Source: Archangium sp. (GTDB taxonomy: Bacteria; Myxococcota; Myxococcia; Myxococcales; Myxococcaceae). From it: 12,081 nucleotides of DNA. Every line of letters begins with the position of its first letter. The stretch's first letter is position 1. Made by a program: the position numbers and the translations under genes. The notes below the pieces were generated by a model. That model had not been told where the DNA came from. It worked only from the letters and a program-made list of their open reading frames with translations, and searched no databases. The DNA lies in assembly GCA_016793585.1 (NCBI GenBank), contig JAEUJR010000096.1, forward strand, positions 1-12,081, given 5' to 3'. Positions 1 to 7,052 of the stretch are shown in pieces.

Positions 1-1
1 C

Positions 2-919
2 CTACCGAATCTCGGTGACCTCGGAGCGGCCCATGTCGTTCTGGGTCTTGATGACCCCGACGCCTGGCGCGAACCACAGGGTGTCGGTCGCGTTGGCGCC
101 GCCGGAGCCGTTGGGGCAGTCGGTGGTGGCGACGGAGGTGACCTCGAACTTCACGGTCTGGAACGTTCCAGCGGGCACGGTGACCGACTCGTTCGCCAGC
201 ACCGAGTAACGCTTCTCGATGGAGCCGCGGCACGGGGCGGCGCCCATGGGGCGAAGATCGATCATGGCCGTGGCGGTGTTCATGTGGCCGACGGTGAAGG
301 CGCTGGGCAGCGTGTCGAGCGGAGGCCTGTAGTTCGTGACCGAGCCGACGAGATCGGTGGTGCTGACGAGGCTCGCCTGGGAGCAGCTCACCATGGCCTC
401 GCTCGTGCTGATCACCGTGCCGCCAGTCGAGATGGTCGAGGTGACGTGATCGCCGTCGACGGCGGTGATGGTGGTGACGAACTCGTCGGGGCCGCTGCGC
501 GCCGTGATGCGACGGCCGACGGTGTTGGGCAGACAGGTCGCCGAACCGCCGCCGCTCCCGCCGTCGCTCGTGCTCGAGCCGACACACGCGCTCAGCGGCG
601 CCGCACAGTTCTGCTGAACACACGCGTCGGTCTGGCAGCCGTTGGTGTTCGTGCAGTCGACGAGCGCGTTGTACTGGCCGAGGGCCGTGCTGGTGGCCTG
701 GGCACCACAGGCGTTGAGGCAGGCTTGATCGGTCTGTGAGCAGTTGGTCGCGCAGGTGACGAGCCAGGGGCAAGTTTGCGTGCCGCCAGAGCTTCCCCCG
801 CCCGCGTTGGTGAAGCCGCCGCCAGTGGGCAACGGCGAGCCGCCCGCTGCTCCGCCGCCGCCGGTCGAAGGCGAGCAGGCGAGGGTGACGAGGGTGAAGA
901 TGCAGACGACACGAACCAT
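2..919 (-). CDS. Cys-rich, Gly-rich putative lipoprotein of unknown function
   Basis: A 305-residue exported protein. The start at 919 is set by a strong Shine-Dalgarno (AGGAGGAG on the minus strand, 927-934, 7 bases from the ATG); the frame stays open further upstream but that part runs through the divergent gene. Residues 1-14 form a short hydrophobic signal ending LVTLAC, so Cys15 is a probable lipidation site, although Thr at -3 makes the lipobox imperfect. A Gly/Ser/Pro linker (about 16-48) follows. Next comes a module with ten cysteines (50, 56, 60, 67, 71, 89, 95, 100, 105, 112), likely disulfide-bonded, then a second Gly/Ser linker (about 115-127). The C-terminal 175 residues look beta-rich and contain VTVPAGTFQTVK and LWFAPGVGVIK, a pattern I associate with DUF3108-like periplasmic domains (recalled, not searched). 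Function unknown. The stop codon lies at the window edge but the gene is complete. Confidence 0.85.
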   Translation of the reverse strand: MVRVVCIFTLVTLACSPSTGGGGAAGGSPLPTGGGFTNAGGGSSGGTQTCPWLVTCATNCSQTDQACLNACGAQATSTALGQYNALVDCTNTNGCQTDACVQQNCAAPLSACVGSSTSDGGSGGGSATCLPNTVGRRITARSGPDEFVTTITAVDGDHVTSTISTGGTVISTSEAMVSCSQASLVSTTDLVGSVTNYRPPLDTLPSAFTVGHMNTATAMIDLRPMGAAPCRGSIEKRYSVLANESVTVPAGTFQTVKFEVTSVATTDCPNGSGGANATDTLWFAPGVGVIKTQNDMGRSEVTEIR

Positions 920-926
920 GGGTGAA

Positions 927-934
927 CTCCTCCT
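927..934 (-). promoter_or_regulatory. Strong ribosome binding site deciding the lipoprotein start
   Basis: The minus strand reads AGGAGGAG here, a near-perfect anti-16S match placed 7 bases upstream of the ATG at 919-917. It selects that start over in-frame upstream codons. It is the best Shine-Dalgarno I found in the window; most other genes here have weak or no visible ones, so this lipoprotein may be translated unusually well. Confidence 0.8.
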
Positions 935-985
935 GGCGCTCAGACTCGCAGAGTCCGCACGTGGCCACGGTGGTAAAGAGGCGTC

Positions 986-1528
986 ATGCACCGATTCACC
1001 AAGACGGCCTCGGCTCTGTTGATCATCGACATTCAGGAGCGGCTCGCAGCGGCGATGAGCCCGCCCCGCCTCGAGCGCCTGCTCAACCGAACGCTGGCCG
1101 CCATCGAGGGCGCGAAGGCGTTGGGGCTGCCGATCGTGGTGACCGAGCAGTACCCGAAGGGCCTGGGGCCGACGATGAAGGTCGTGTCTGAGCGCATTCC
1201 CGACTTCAAGCCGATCGAGAAGCTCGAGTTCTCGGCCTTCGTGCCCGAGGTGAAGGAGCGGCTGACCGGGCGCTCCAGCGTGCTCGTCACCGGCATGGAG
1301 ACGCACGTGTGTGTGTTTCAGACGGTGCGCGCGTTGAGCGAGGCGAAGCTGACGCCGTACCTCGCGGCCGACGCGGTGCTGTCACGCACCGAGGTCGACG
1401 AGCGCGTGGGCCTCGAGCTGTGCCGGAATTCGGGCGCGATGATCACCACCGTCGAGACGGTGTTGTTCGACGCGCTGGGCAAGGCCGGTGGGCCTGAGTT
1501 CAAGGCCATCTCGGCGGCGGTGAAGTGA
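986..1528 (+). CDS. Isochorismatase-family cysteine hydrolase
   Basis: A 180-residue cytoplasmic hydrolase of the isochorismatase/nicotinamidase superfamily, complete at the usual length of about 180-200. The catalytic triad is visible: Asp15 in LLIIDIQERL, Lys79 in PIEKLEFSAF, and nucleophile Cys109 in GMETHVCVFQT. The residues before Cys109 match the family's cis-peptide/oxyanion region. The overall pattern, with no metal-binding Asp-His-His set as in nicotinamidases, is closest to the ISOC1/ISOC2-like branch, whose physiological substrates are mostly unknown; substrate therefore unassigned. The ATG at 986 is preceded by a purine-rich AAAGAGG stretch. The gene is divergent from the lipoprotein (66-base gap) and convergent with the sphingosine-1-phosphate lyase gene (7-base gap), so it seems to be a single-gene unit. 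Confidence 0.93.
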   Translation: MHRFTKTASALLIIDIQERLAAAMSPPRLERLLNRTLAAIEGAKALGLPIVVTEQYPKGLGPTMKVVSERIPDFKPIEKLEFSAFVPEVKERLTGRSSVLVTGMETHVCVFQTVRALSEAKLTPYLAADAVLSRTEVDERVGLELCRNSGAMITTVETVLFDALGKAGGPEFKAISAAVK

Positions 1529-1535
1529 TCGAGAT

Positions 1536-3056
1536 TCAGGCGTCGTAGAGCGCGTCGACGTACGCGCACAGCAGATCGCTCACGAGGCCCTTGAACGGCA
1601 GTGACGACGCGAGGCCGTAGACCGGCGCCATGCCGTCTTTCGCGGGCGGAGAGTCACGCACGGCATCGACCGACGCGCGCAGATCGCTCGCGAACTTCTC
1701 GGCCACGCCCGGCAACGTGTGACGCAACGTCACGCACAGGTGCACGGCGGCAGGGTGCTGCAGACCATTGAGACTCCAGCCGCGCTTCGCCATCTCGTCG
1801 AGCACCCGGTACACGTCGACGACGTCGGAGCGGAACGCGATCACCCACAGCGGGTCGCCCACGATGCGCAGCTCGGGCATCGCCTCGATGCTCTTGCGAA
1901 TCTTTCGGCCCGTCTCGAGCACCGCCTTCGTGTTCGCGACGTAGCCCTCACGCCCCATCGCGACCATCGTGGCCCAGGCCTGCGCGATGAGCGCTCCGGG
2001 ACGGCTGCCCGCGAAGCCCGGCGTCACATAGAGCCCGCCTGTCCACTCCGGCGTCGTGAAGTACTGGTGCCGGCGCAGCGCGCGCCCGCGGTACAGCACC
2101 ACCGAGCTGCCCTTCGCCGCGTAGCCGAACTTGTGCGTGTCGGCCGACATCGACGTCACGCCCGGCAACGAGAAGTCGAAGCGCGGAGTCGCAAAGCCCG
2201 CCTCGTTCGCGAACGCGAGAATGAACCCGCCCAGACACGCATCGGTGTGAAACCCGATGTGTTTGTGTTTGGCGAACGCCGACAGCTCTTCAATCGGGTC
2301 GATGACGCCGTGAGGGAACGAGACCGCCGAGCCGATCATCACCAGCGTGTTGGAGTCGACCGCCGCCTTCATCGCGTCCACATTGGCGCGCCCATCGGCG
2401 TCGACCGGCACGCGCCGCATCTCGACGTCGAGCGTGTGGGCCGCCTTGTCGAACGCAGGGTGCGCCGAGACGGCCGCGACGATGTTGCCGCGCTTGATGC
2501 CCCGCACGAAGCGCCCGTGGTCACGGTACGCCTTCATCGCCAGCATGATGCTCTCGGTGCCGCCAGAGGAGAGCGCGCCGCACACGACCTTCTCGTCGTC
2601 GTCGAGCTTCGAGTCGCCGCCCATCAGCTTCGCCGTGAACGCGACGATGTCGGCCTCGAACCGCGCCACCGACGGCCACACGTCGGCGTGCAACGGATTG
2701 GCCTGCGAATAGAGCGAGTACACCTCGTCGAGGAAGCGCAGGTGCGCCTCGTCTCCATGGTACACGCCGCCCGAGACCCGCCCGTCACGCCACATCGGCG
2801 CCTCGCGCGTCGACAACGTCTTCAACGTCTCGAGAATCTCTTCCTTGCCAAGGCCCTTCGAGGGGAGCGCGTCGAAGGCGAGCTCGGTCGGCCGGTGTTT
2901 GCGCACCGACTCGCGCATCGAGTCGCTGACCTTCTTCTTCTCGGCGCGAACCATGGCACCGACGAAGGGCAGCTTGTCGAGCACCCCTTCGATGCGGCGG
3001 GTGAGGCCTTTGGGCAGGCGGGAGAGAACGGCGTTTGCGGCGTCTGGAATCTGCAT
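1536..3056 (-). CDS. Sphingosine-1-phosphate lyase-like PLP enzyme
   Basis: A 506-residue fold-type I PLP enzyme. The family cleaves phosphorylated long-chain bases to a fatty aldehyde and phosphoethanolamine, the exit step of sphingolipid breakdown. Numbered from the ATG at 3056: Lys309 (SADTHKFGY) is the Schiff-base lysine, Asp272 (HTDACLGG) pairs with the pyridine nitrogen, His199 (SAHPAF) stacks on the ring, and SSGGTES (163-169) holds the cofactor phosphate. Tyr99, Asn120, His123 and Lys315 fall where the Symbiobacterium and eukaryotic lyases bind substrate phosphate. Other lyase signatures are FPHGVIDP, GSRPG and WSLNGLQ. Similarity to the eukaryotic lyase starts early (KLPFVGAMV, LPSKGL), but there is no N-terminal membrane helix, so it is probably cytosolic or peripheral. 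The ATG starts one base after the FGGY kinase stop; a GTG at 3068 would overlap the kinase by 11 bases. Glutamate decarboxylase is an unlikely alternative. Confidence 0.93.
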   Translation of the reverse strand: MQIPDAANAVLSRLPKGLTRRIEGVLDKLPFVGAMVRAEKKKVSDSMRESVRKHRPTELAFDALPSKGLGKEEILETLKTLSTREAPMWRDGRVSGGVYHGDEAHLRFLDEVYSLYSQANPLHADVWPSVARFEADIVAFTAKLMGGDSKLDDDEKVVCGALSSGGTESIMLAMKAYRDHGRFVRGIKRGNIVAAVSAHPAFDKAAHTLDVEMRRVPVDADGRANVDAMKAAVDSNTLVMIGSAVSFPHGVIDPIEELSAFAKHKHIGFHTDACLGGFILAFANEAGFATPRFDFSLPGVTSMSADTHKFGYAAKGSSVVLYRGRALRRHQYFTTPEWTGGLYVTPGFAGSRPGALIAQAWATMVAMGREGYVANTKAVLETGRKIRKSIEAMPELRIVGDPLWVIAFRSDVVDVYRVLDEMAKRGWSLNGLQHPAAVHLCVTLRHTLPGVAEKFASDLRASVDAVRDSPPAKDGMAPVYGLASSLPFKGLVSDLLCAYVDALYDA

Positions 3057-3057
3057 G

Positions 3058-4602
3058 TCAGTGACCACCCGTGAAGCGACGCGAAATGGATCTGCGGTGT
3101 TTGAACTCGACCAGGAATTGTTCGAAGCGCTCGTCGAAGAGGCTCTTGTATTGGGCGCGCGGCTCCCAGGTCTTCGCGATGGGCACCAGCGGCGTCACGT
3201 CGCTCCACTTCAAGAGCCCGAGCGCCACGAGCGCCGAGATGCCCGCGCCACGCGCGTTCGTCATCTGCGGGTCTTCGGCCTGGCGAACCGGGCGGCCCAG
3301 CACGTCGGCCTGAATCTGACACCACAGGTTCGAGCGCGCCCCGCCGCCCACCACGGTGACCGCCCTCAGCGGCCGCCCGAGGTTCTCTTCGAGGTGTTTC
3401 TGCAGCCAGCGTGTGTTGAGGGCCACGCCCTCGAGCACCGCGCGAATGAGATGACTCGCCTCGTGCTCGAGCGAGAGCCCCGCGAAGCCGCCACGCACCA
3501 TCGGGTCGTCGATGGGCGATCGCTCGCCATGAATCCACGGCAGATACATGAGCCCATCACTACCGACCGGAGCCTGTTCTGCCTCGGAAAAGAGCTCGGG
3601 GTAGTTACTGCGTTTGAGAAGCTTCTCTGCGACCAGCTTGAGCCCGCCCGCCGCCGACTCCTGTTCATTACAGAACAGATATCGGCCGGGAATCGCCGCC
3701 GGCAGTGACGCCATGTTGTGATCGAGATCCGACTTCTTGAAGGGCACGTGCGCGAGCAGCCACGACGAAGTGCCAAGGCAGAGGTGCGCGTCGTAGTCGT
3801 CGACGGTGCCCGCACCGATGGCGGCCGTGTGCATGTCGGCGCCACCCGCAGCGACCTTCACCTTCGTCGACAGGCCGAGCGCGGCAGCAGACTCGGCCGA
3901 GAGCTCGCCCACGATGGAGGCCGAAGGAATCAGCTCGGGCAGCTTCGAGCGCTCGAGCTCGGTCAACTCGAGCATCGCGTCGTCGTAGCGAATGGCGTTG
4001 ATGTCTCGGTTGTCGGTGGCCCAGTGCAACACGATGGAGTCGAAGCTGGCGGCCATGCGCCCGGTGAGCTTCTGGTTCACCCAGTCTTTCGGCTCGAGGA
4101 AGCAGTGGGCCGCGTCGTACGTCGCGCGTTCGTGCTTCTTGAGCCAGGCGATGTGGCCGACGGGGTCTTTGCCCGAGAGGCTGGGCACGCCGCCGGTCTT
4201 CCGAATCCAGCTCAGGGCCTTGACGATGCCGTAGCCGTCGACCGCCGGGAACCCGCCCGCGATGCGCCGGTTCTCTTCTTTGCCACGAGAGTCCATCCAG
4301 ATGAGGGCGGGGCGAATCGGAGTGCCCGTCTTGTCGACCGCCACCGTGCCGCCCCACTGCGACGAGAGCGCGATGCCGACCACCTGCTGGGGCTTCGCGA
4401 CGCCGCGCGCCCACAACGCCGACGCCGCCTTCACGATCGCGGCCCACCAGTCAGCGGGGTTCTGTTCTGCGCCGCCACCCGGCAGCATCGACACGCCCAG
4501 TGGCACCACCTCGCTGTCGACGACGGCGGCTCGCGACGAGATGACTGCCGCTTTGAGCCCCGAGGTTCCGAGATCGAGCGCGAGAACGGTGGCGTCTGAC
4601 AT
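3058..4602 (-). CDS. FGGY-family carbohydrate kinase (xylulokinase-like)
   Basis: A 514-residue cytoplasmic ATP-dependent sugar kinase, normal length for the FGGY family. The N-terminal domain opens with the phosphate-1 motif DLGTSGLKAAV (10-20). SSQWGGTVAV and IWMDSRG (80-107) form the sugar-site region, with WGG in place of the MHG of classical xylulokinases. GGADMHTAAIGAG (253-265) carries the presumed catalytic base Asp256. The C-terminal domain has GTSSW (277-281) and the second FGGY signature, running from about residue 392 to 436 and including the adenosine-site VVGGGARSN (417-425). It groups by eye with xylulokinase-like COG1070 proteins, but the changed sugar loop leaves the substrate open (a ketopentose, polyol or other). 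No isomerase or sugar transporter gene is adjacent. It is upstream of and nearly fused to the sphingosine-1-phosphate lyase gene, so the two are probably one transcript. No strong Shine-Dalgarno precedes the ATG. Confidence 0.92.
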   Translation of the reverse strand: MSDATVLALDLGTSGLKAAVISSRAAVVDSEVVPLGVSMLPGGGAEQNPADWWAAIVKAASALWARGVAKPQQVVGIALSSQWGGTVAVDKTGTPIRPALIWMDSRGKEENRRIAGGFPAVDGYGIVKALSWIRKTGGVPSLSGKDPVGHIAWLKKHERATYDAAHCFLEPKDWVNQKLTGRMAASFDSIVLHWATDNRDINAIRYDDAMLELTELERSKLPELIPSASIVGELSAESAAALGLSTKVKVAAGGADMHTAAIGAGTVDDYDAHLCLGTSSWLLAHVPFKKSDLDHNMASLPAAIPGRYLFCNEQESAAGGLKLVAEKLLKRSNYPELFSEAEQAPVGSDGLMYLPWIHGERSPIDDPMVRGGFAGLSLEHEASHLIRAVLEGVALNTRWLQKHLEENLGRPLRAVTVVGGGARSNLWCQIQADVLGRPVRQAEDPQMTNARGAGISALVALGLLKWSDVTPLVPIAKTWEPRAQYKSLFDERFEQFLVEFKHRRSISRRFTGGH

Positions 4603-4661
4603 GGCGCGAGGGCTTTACACAGCTGGCCTCTTTCGCACCCTCGGATTTCGGAACCGACGGC

Positions 4662-5708
4662 TCAGTCGGTGAATGCCGGCGCATCGAGGGCGGGAAGTGC
4701 CCGAAGCGCCTCGAGTTTGGTGCAGTCGCCTTGCACGCCGATGCGCTCGAGCACCTTGCCCGGAAGAAAGCGCAACGAAGAATCGCTCGTGTCGCCGTCG
4801 ATGGTGAGGCGGCAGCCCAGCACCGGCAGCTTCCGGGGCGCCTTGCTGGTGGCGACTTCGTTGCTGCCATCGCACTCCGAGGCCTGGCGGGTGAAGCGCA
4901 GGTCGGTGGAGTGCACCGTGGCCACGTCGCTCCAGCACGAGAGAAAGAGCGCGTGCCCGCCGTCTTCGGTCTTCGCGGGCGAGGTGAGGGTGGCGGCCGT
5001 GTACGTGCGACCGTCGCGCGTGACTTCGACGCTGTCTCGTTTGCGCGTCACCACCGTGCGCTGCGTGCTGGGTGGCTTCTTGGCGACGAGCGAGCCCATC
5101 AGATCGCGCAACACGGTGGTGCCCTCGGGGAAGAGGCTCCAGTCAGGGACCGGCAGCGTGGCTTCGCGGTAGCCCGTCACGGGGCAGTCTTCTTTCCAGC
5201 GTGTCCACTCCACGCCGGGTGAGGCCGAGAAGAAGAGCGGGTCGAACTGCGAAACACCGGGCAGATCGTTCGCGAGCGTGCACGAGAGGCCGCTCACGGT
5301 GCGGGTGGTGGTGGGCTCCCAGCATGAGGCCGTCGAGCAGCGCTGCTCACAGAGATCGCACGGTGGGCGTCTGACGATGGTGGCGCCGGCGACGTGCACG
5401 GACCGCGTCGCGGGTTTGCAAGTCATGGCGACGCCGTCGAAGGTCCACACGTTCTTCTTCATCGTGCCGGCGAGGGTGTGCGATCGCTCGGGCTGCGGCT
5501 GCCACATGCTCGGGTTGAAGCGTTGGCGCTGCTCGGTGGGTGGTTGTTCGGTGACGATGACGAGGGTCGCGGAGCCGTCTTTCTCGGTGGTCAACGTGAG
5601 CGTCGTGCGGCCCCACGGGCCTGCGTAGAAGCCGGGGTTCCAGTTCGTGGCGATGAGCGGCTGCGCGCTGGCGGCGGTGGCGACGAGACAGAGCAGGGTG
5701 GCGCGCAT
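4662..5708 (-). CDS. Secreted Cys-rich protein of unknown function
   Basis: I do not recognise a family. With the ATG at 5708 the protein is 348 residues and opens with a compact signal peptide ending in Ala-Ser-Ala, predicted cut after Ala15 before Gln16, so the mature form would be periplasmic or released. The mature part starts with an aromatic/Gly segment (NWNPGFYAGPWG) and a short beta-rich stretch. A cluster of six cysteines (TCKP to SGLSC, about residues 130-176) follows, and five more cysteines lie in the C-terminal half, eleven in all. An alternative ATG at 5747 adds 13 residues (MKFSTDSGPYSRA) and has a better Shine-Dalgarno (AAGGA, 9 bases upstream), but it would overlap the divergent Rieske gene by about 40 bases. 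The 59 bases downstream, before the FGGY kinase, hold no convincing terminator, so read-through into the kinase-lyase pair is possible. Confidence 0.75.
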   Translation of the reverse strand: MRATLLCLVATAASAQPLIATNWNPGFYAGPWGRTTLTLTTEKDGSATLVIVTEQPPTEQRQRFNPSMWQPQPERSHTLAGTMKKNVWTFDGVAMTCKPATRSVHVAGATIVRRPPCDLCEQRCSTASCWEPTTTRTVSGLSCTLANDLPGVSQFDPLFFSASPGVEWTRWKEDCPVTGYREATLPVPDWSLFPEGTTVLRDLMGSLVAKKPPSTQRTVVTRKRDSVEVTRDGRTYTAATLTSPAKTEDGGHALFLSCWSDVATVHSTDLRFTRQASECDGSNEVATSKAPRKLPVLGCRLTIDGDTSDSSLRFLPGKVLERIGVQGDCTKLEALRALPALDAPAFTD

Positions 5709-6075
5709 GGCCCGGGAGTATGGTCCAGAGTCAGTGGAGAACTTCATCGACGCAGGTCCTTCGAGTGCGGTGGCCGAGAAGGGAAAGCTGGTGGTGACGG
5801 TTGGCGCGCACTCGGTGGCGCTCGTTCGCATCGCCGGGCGTGTCTACGGCGTCGACAATCGGTGCCCGCATCGTGACGGCGAGCTGGGCTTCGGCGATCT
5901 CGACGGGTTTCACCTGTTCTGCCCGCTGCACGCGTGGGTGTTCGACGTGCGCGATGGGCGCGGCTTCTTTCCGAAGGGCGCCGAGGTGGCGTGCTTCGAG
6001 GTGAAAGAAGAGGGCGGGCGGTTGTTGGTGGCGACGCGCGGGGTGAAGCCGAGCCAGACCGGCAACTGGCCCTGA
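5707..6075 (+). CDS. Rieske [2Fe-2S] ferredoxin-like protein
   Basis: A 122-residue soluble electron-transfer protein. The Rieske cluster ligands are clear: Cys53 and His55 (CPHRDG), then 16 residues on Cys72 and His75 (CPLHAW), giving the C-x-H-x16-C-x2-H spacing of the NirD/biphenyl-dioxygenase ferredoxin type. WVFDVRDG after the second box is also typical. There is no membrane anchor or Tat signal, so it acts in the cytoplasm as a small ferredoxin or as a subunit of an oxygenase or reductase; no partner enzyme is next to it. The ATG at 5707 has AGGGTG 6 bases upstream and shares two bases with the divergent gene's ATG. Family alignment by eye would also suit a GTG start at 5734, giving VENFIDAGP as the N-terminus (113 residues). 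The stop is one base from the convergent LysR stop. Confidence 0.9.
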   Translation: MAREYGPESVENFIDAGPSSAVAEKGKLVVTVGAHSVALVRIAGRVYGVDNRCPHRDGELGFGDLDGFHLFCPLHAWVFDVRDGRGFFPKGAEVACFEVKEEGGRLLVATRGVKPSQTGNWP

Positions 6076-6076
6076 G

Positions 6077-7009
6077 TCAGAGCGTCGAGTCGACCGGCGG
6101 GGGCAACGCCGTCACTGCCATTCCCGGCACGTGAAGGAACGTCTTCATCAACAGCCGCAGGAACTCACGCACCCGCGTCGGAGTGAACTTCGCCGTCGGC
6201 ACCACCGCGCTCACCTCGAGCGACGAAGGCGGAGCGTCTGGCAGCACCACGATCAGCTTCCCGCGCCGCAGCTCCTCTTCGACGAGCCAGCGTGTCACGA
6301 GGCCGACGCCGAGCTCACCGAGCAGGGCCTGCTTCAAGGTGATGGCGTTGTTCGACAGGTACGACGGCGCCATCTCGACGCTGATCGAGTTCGCGCCCCA
6401 CGGCAGCGTCAGCGTGTTTCCGCTCGGCAGCCCGCTGAAGCGCACGGCGCGATGGTTCGCGAGCTCTTCCGGGTGCCGCGGCACGCCGTGCTTCTTCAAG
6501 TAGCCGGGAGCCGCGACGAGCAGACGCTCCATCGTGCCCAATCGCCGGCGCACGACCGAGGCGTCGGTGATCGCTCCGAGCCGAATCGACAGGTCGGCCC
6601 CTTCGGTCACGAGGTCGACGTAGCTGTCGAGCAGCGTCAGCTCGCACCGCACCTGGGGAAACTTGCGCTGGAACGCGACGGTCGCCGGGCCGAGAAACAG
6701 CTCTCCCAACACGACCGGCCCATGCAGCTTCAAGGTGCCGCGCGGAACATCGCCCTCGCTCACCTCGGCGTGGGCTTCGTCGAGTACGGCCAGCGCCTGC
6801 CGGCAGCGCTCGTAGTACCGCCGCCCGGCGTCGGTGAGCGTCAGCGTGCGAGTGCTGCGCAAGAGCAACCGCACGCCGAGCTCTTCTTCCATCGCCGCGA
6901 TCGCCTTGCTCACCGCCGGCTGACCCACGCCGATGTCGGCCGCCGCCTTCGACAACGTGCCGCGCTCGACCACCTTGCTGAACATTCGCAGCCGCTGGAG
7001 CTGGTCCAT
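6077..7009 (-). CDS. LysR-family transcriptional regulator
   Basis: A 310-residue LysR regulator of standard length. Residues 1-60 form the winged helix-turn-helix (FSKVVERGTLSKAAADIG, then QPAVSKAIAAMEEELG and RTLTLTDAG); about 65-88 form the linker helix; about 90-300 form the inducer-binding domain (GTLKLHGPVVLGELFL, GADLSIRLG, LGELGVGLVT). LysR proteins bind as tetramers and usually control a divergent gene plus their own. The divergent neighbour here is an NADP-binding oxidoreductase, the likely target. A perfect palindrome with a T-N11-A core lies just 3 bases upstream of this start codon, so the operator overlaps this gene's own translation start region, and autorepression is a natural inference. 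The inducer cannot be read from the sequence. The stop is separated from the convergent Rieske gene by one base. Confidence 0.95.
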   Translation of the reverse strand: MDQLQRLRMFSKVVERGTLSKAAADIGVGQPAVSKAIAAMEEELGVRLLLRSTRTLTLTDAGRRYYERCRQALAVLDEAHAEVSEGDVPRGTLKLHGPVVLGELFLGPATVAFQRKFPQVRCELTLLDSYVDLVTEGADLSIRLGAITDASVVRRRLGTMERLLVAAPGYLKKHGVPRHPEELANHRAVRFSGLPSGNTLTLPWGANSISVEMAPSYLSNNAITLKQALLGELGVGLVTRWLVEEELRRGKLIVVLPDAPPSSLEVSAVVPTAKFTPTRVREFLRLLMKTFLHVPGMAVTALPPPVDSTL

Positions 7010-7012
7010 GAC

Positions 7013-7031
7013 TCATTCCACCGTGGAATGA
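7013..7031. promoter_or_regulatory. Perfect LysR-type operator palindrome (copy 1)
   Basis: TCATTCCACCGTGGAATGA is a perfect inverted repeat with 9-base arms around one central base. Inside it, ATTCCACCGTGGAAT contains the T-N11-A arrangement that defines LysR recognition sites. It lies in the 101-base gap between the LysR gene and the divergent oxidoreductase, 3 bases from the LysR ATG. If the weak promoter at 7053-7081 is real, the palindrome centre (7022) is about 65 bases upstream of its start point, the classical LysR activator position. The same sequence recurs inverted after the target gene. Binding by the adjacent regulator is inference. Confidence 0.8.
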
Positions 7032-7052
7032 ACGATATGGCCAGCGGCGACC

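Noticed and set aside
960..969. CGTGGCCACG palindrome in the divergent gap 920-985, next to GACTC-GCA-GAGTC at 943-955
   Set aside because: Short palindromes are expected by chance in this base composition and no regulator gene or second copy is linked; not called as an operator.
920..1306. N-terminal extension of the Cys-rich lipoprotein
   Set aside because: The extension lies antisense to the isochorismatase gene, is His/Arg-rich, and would bury the signal peptide; the strong ribosome site at 927-934 points to the internal ATG.
1536..3056. Glutamate or aromatic amino acid decarboxylase
   Set aside because: These share the fold, but the NPLH, FPHGVIDP, SADTHKFGY-x-x-KG and GSRPG set and the phosphate-binding Tyr/His/Lys residues are those of S1P lyases.
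1719..3074. Long plus-strand open frame (about 450 codons) opposite the S1P lyase gene
   Set aside because: Arg/His-rich, low-complexity translation with no recognisable motif; it is the mirror frame produced by high-GC codon use in a gene whose own frame has full catalytic motifs.
4653..4670. Hairpin ACCGAC-loop-GTCGGT at the stop of the secreted protein gene as a terminator
   Set aside because: Six-base stem overlapping the stop codon, with no T-run following on the minus strand; too weak to call.
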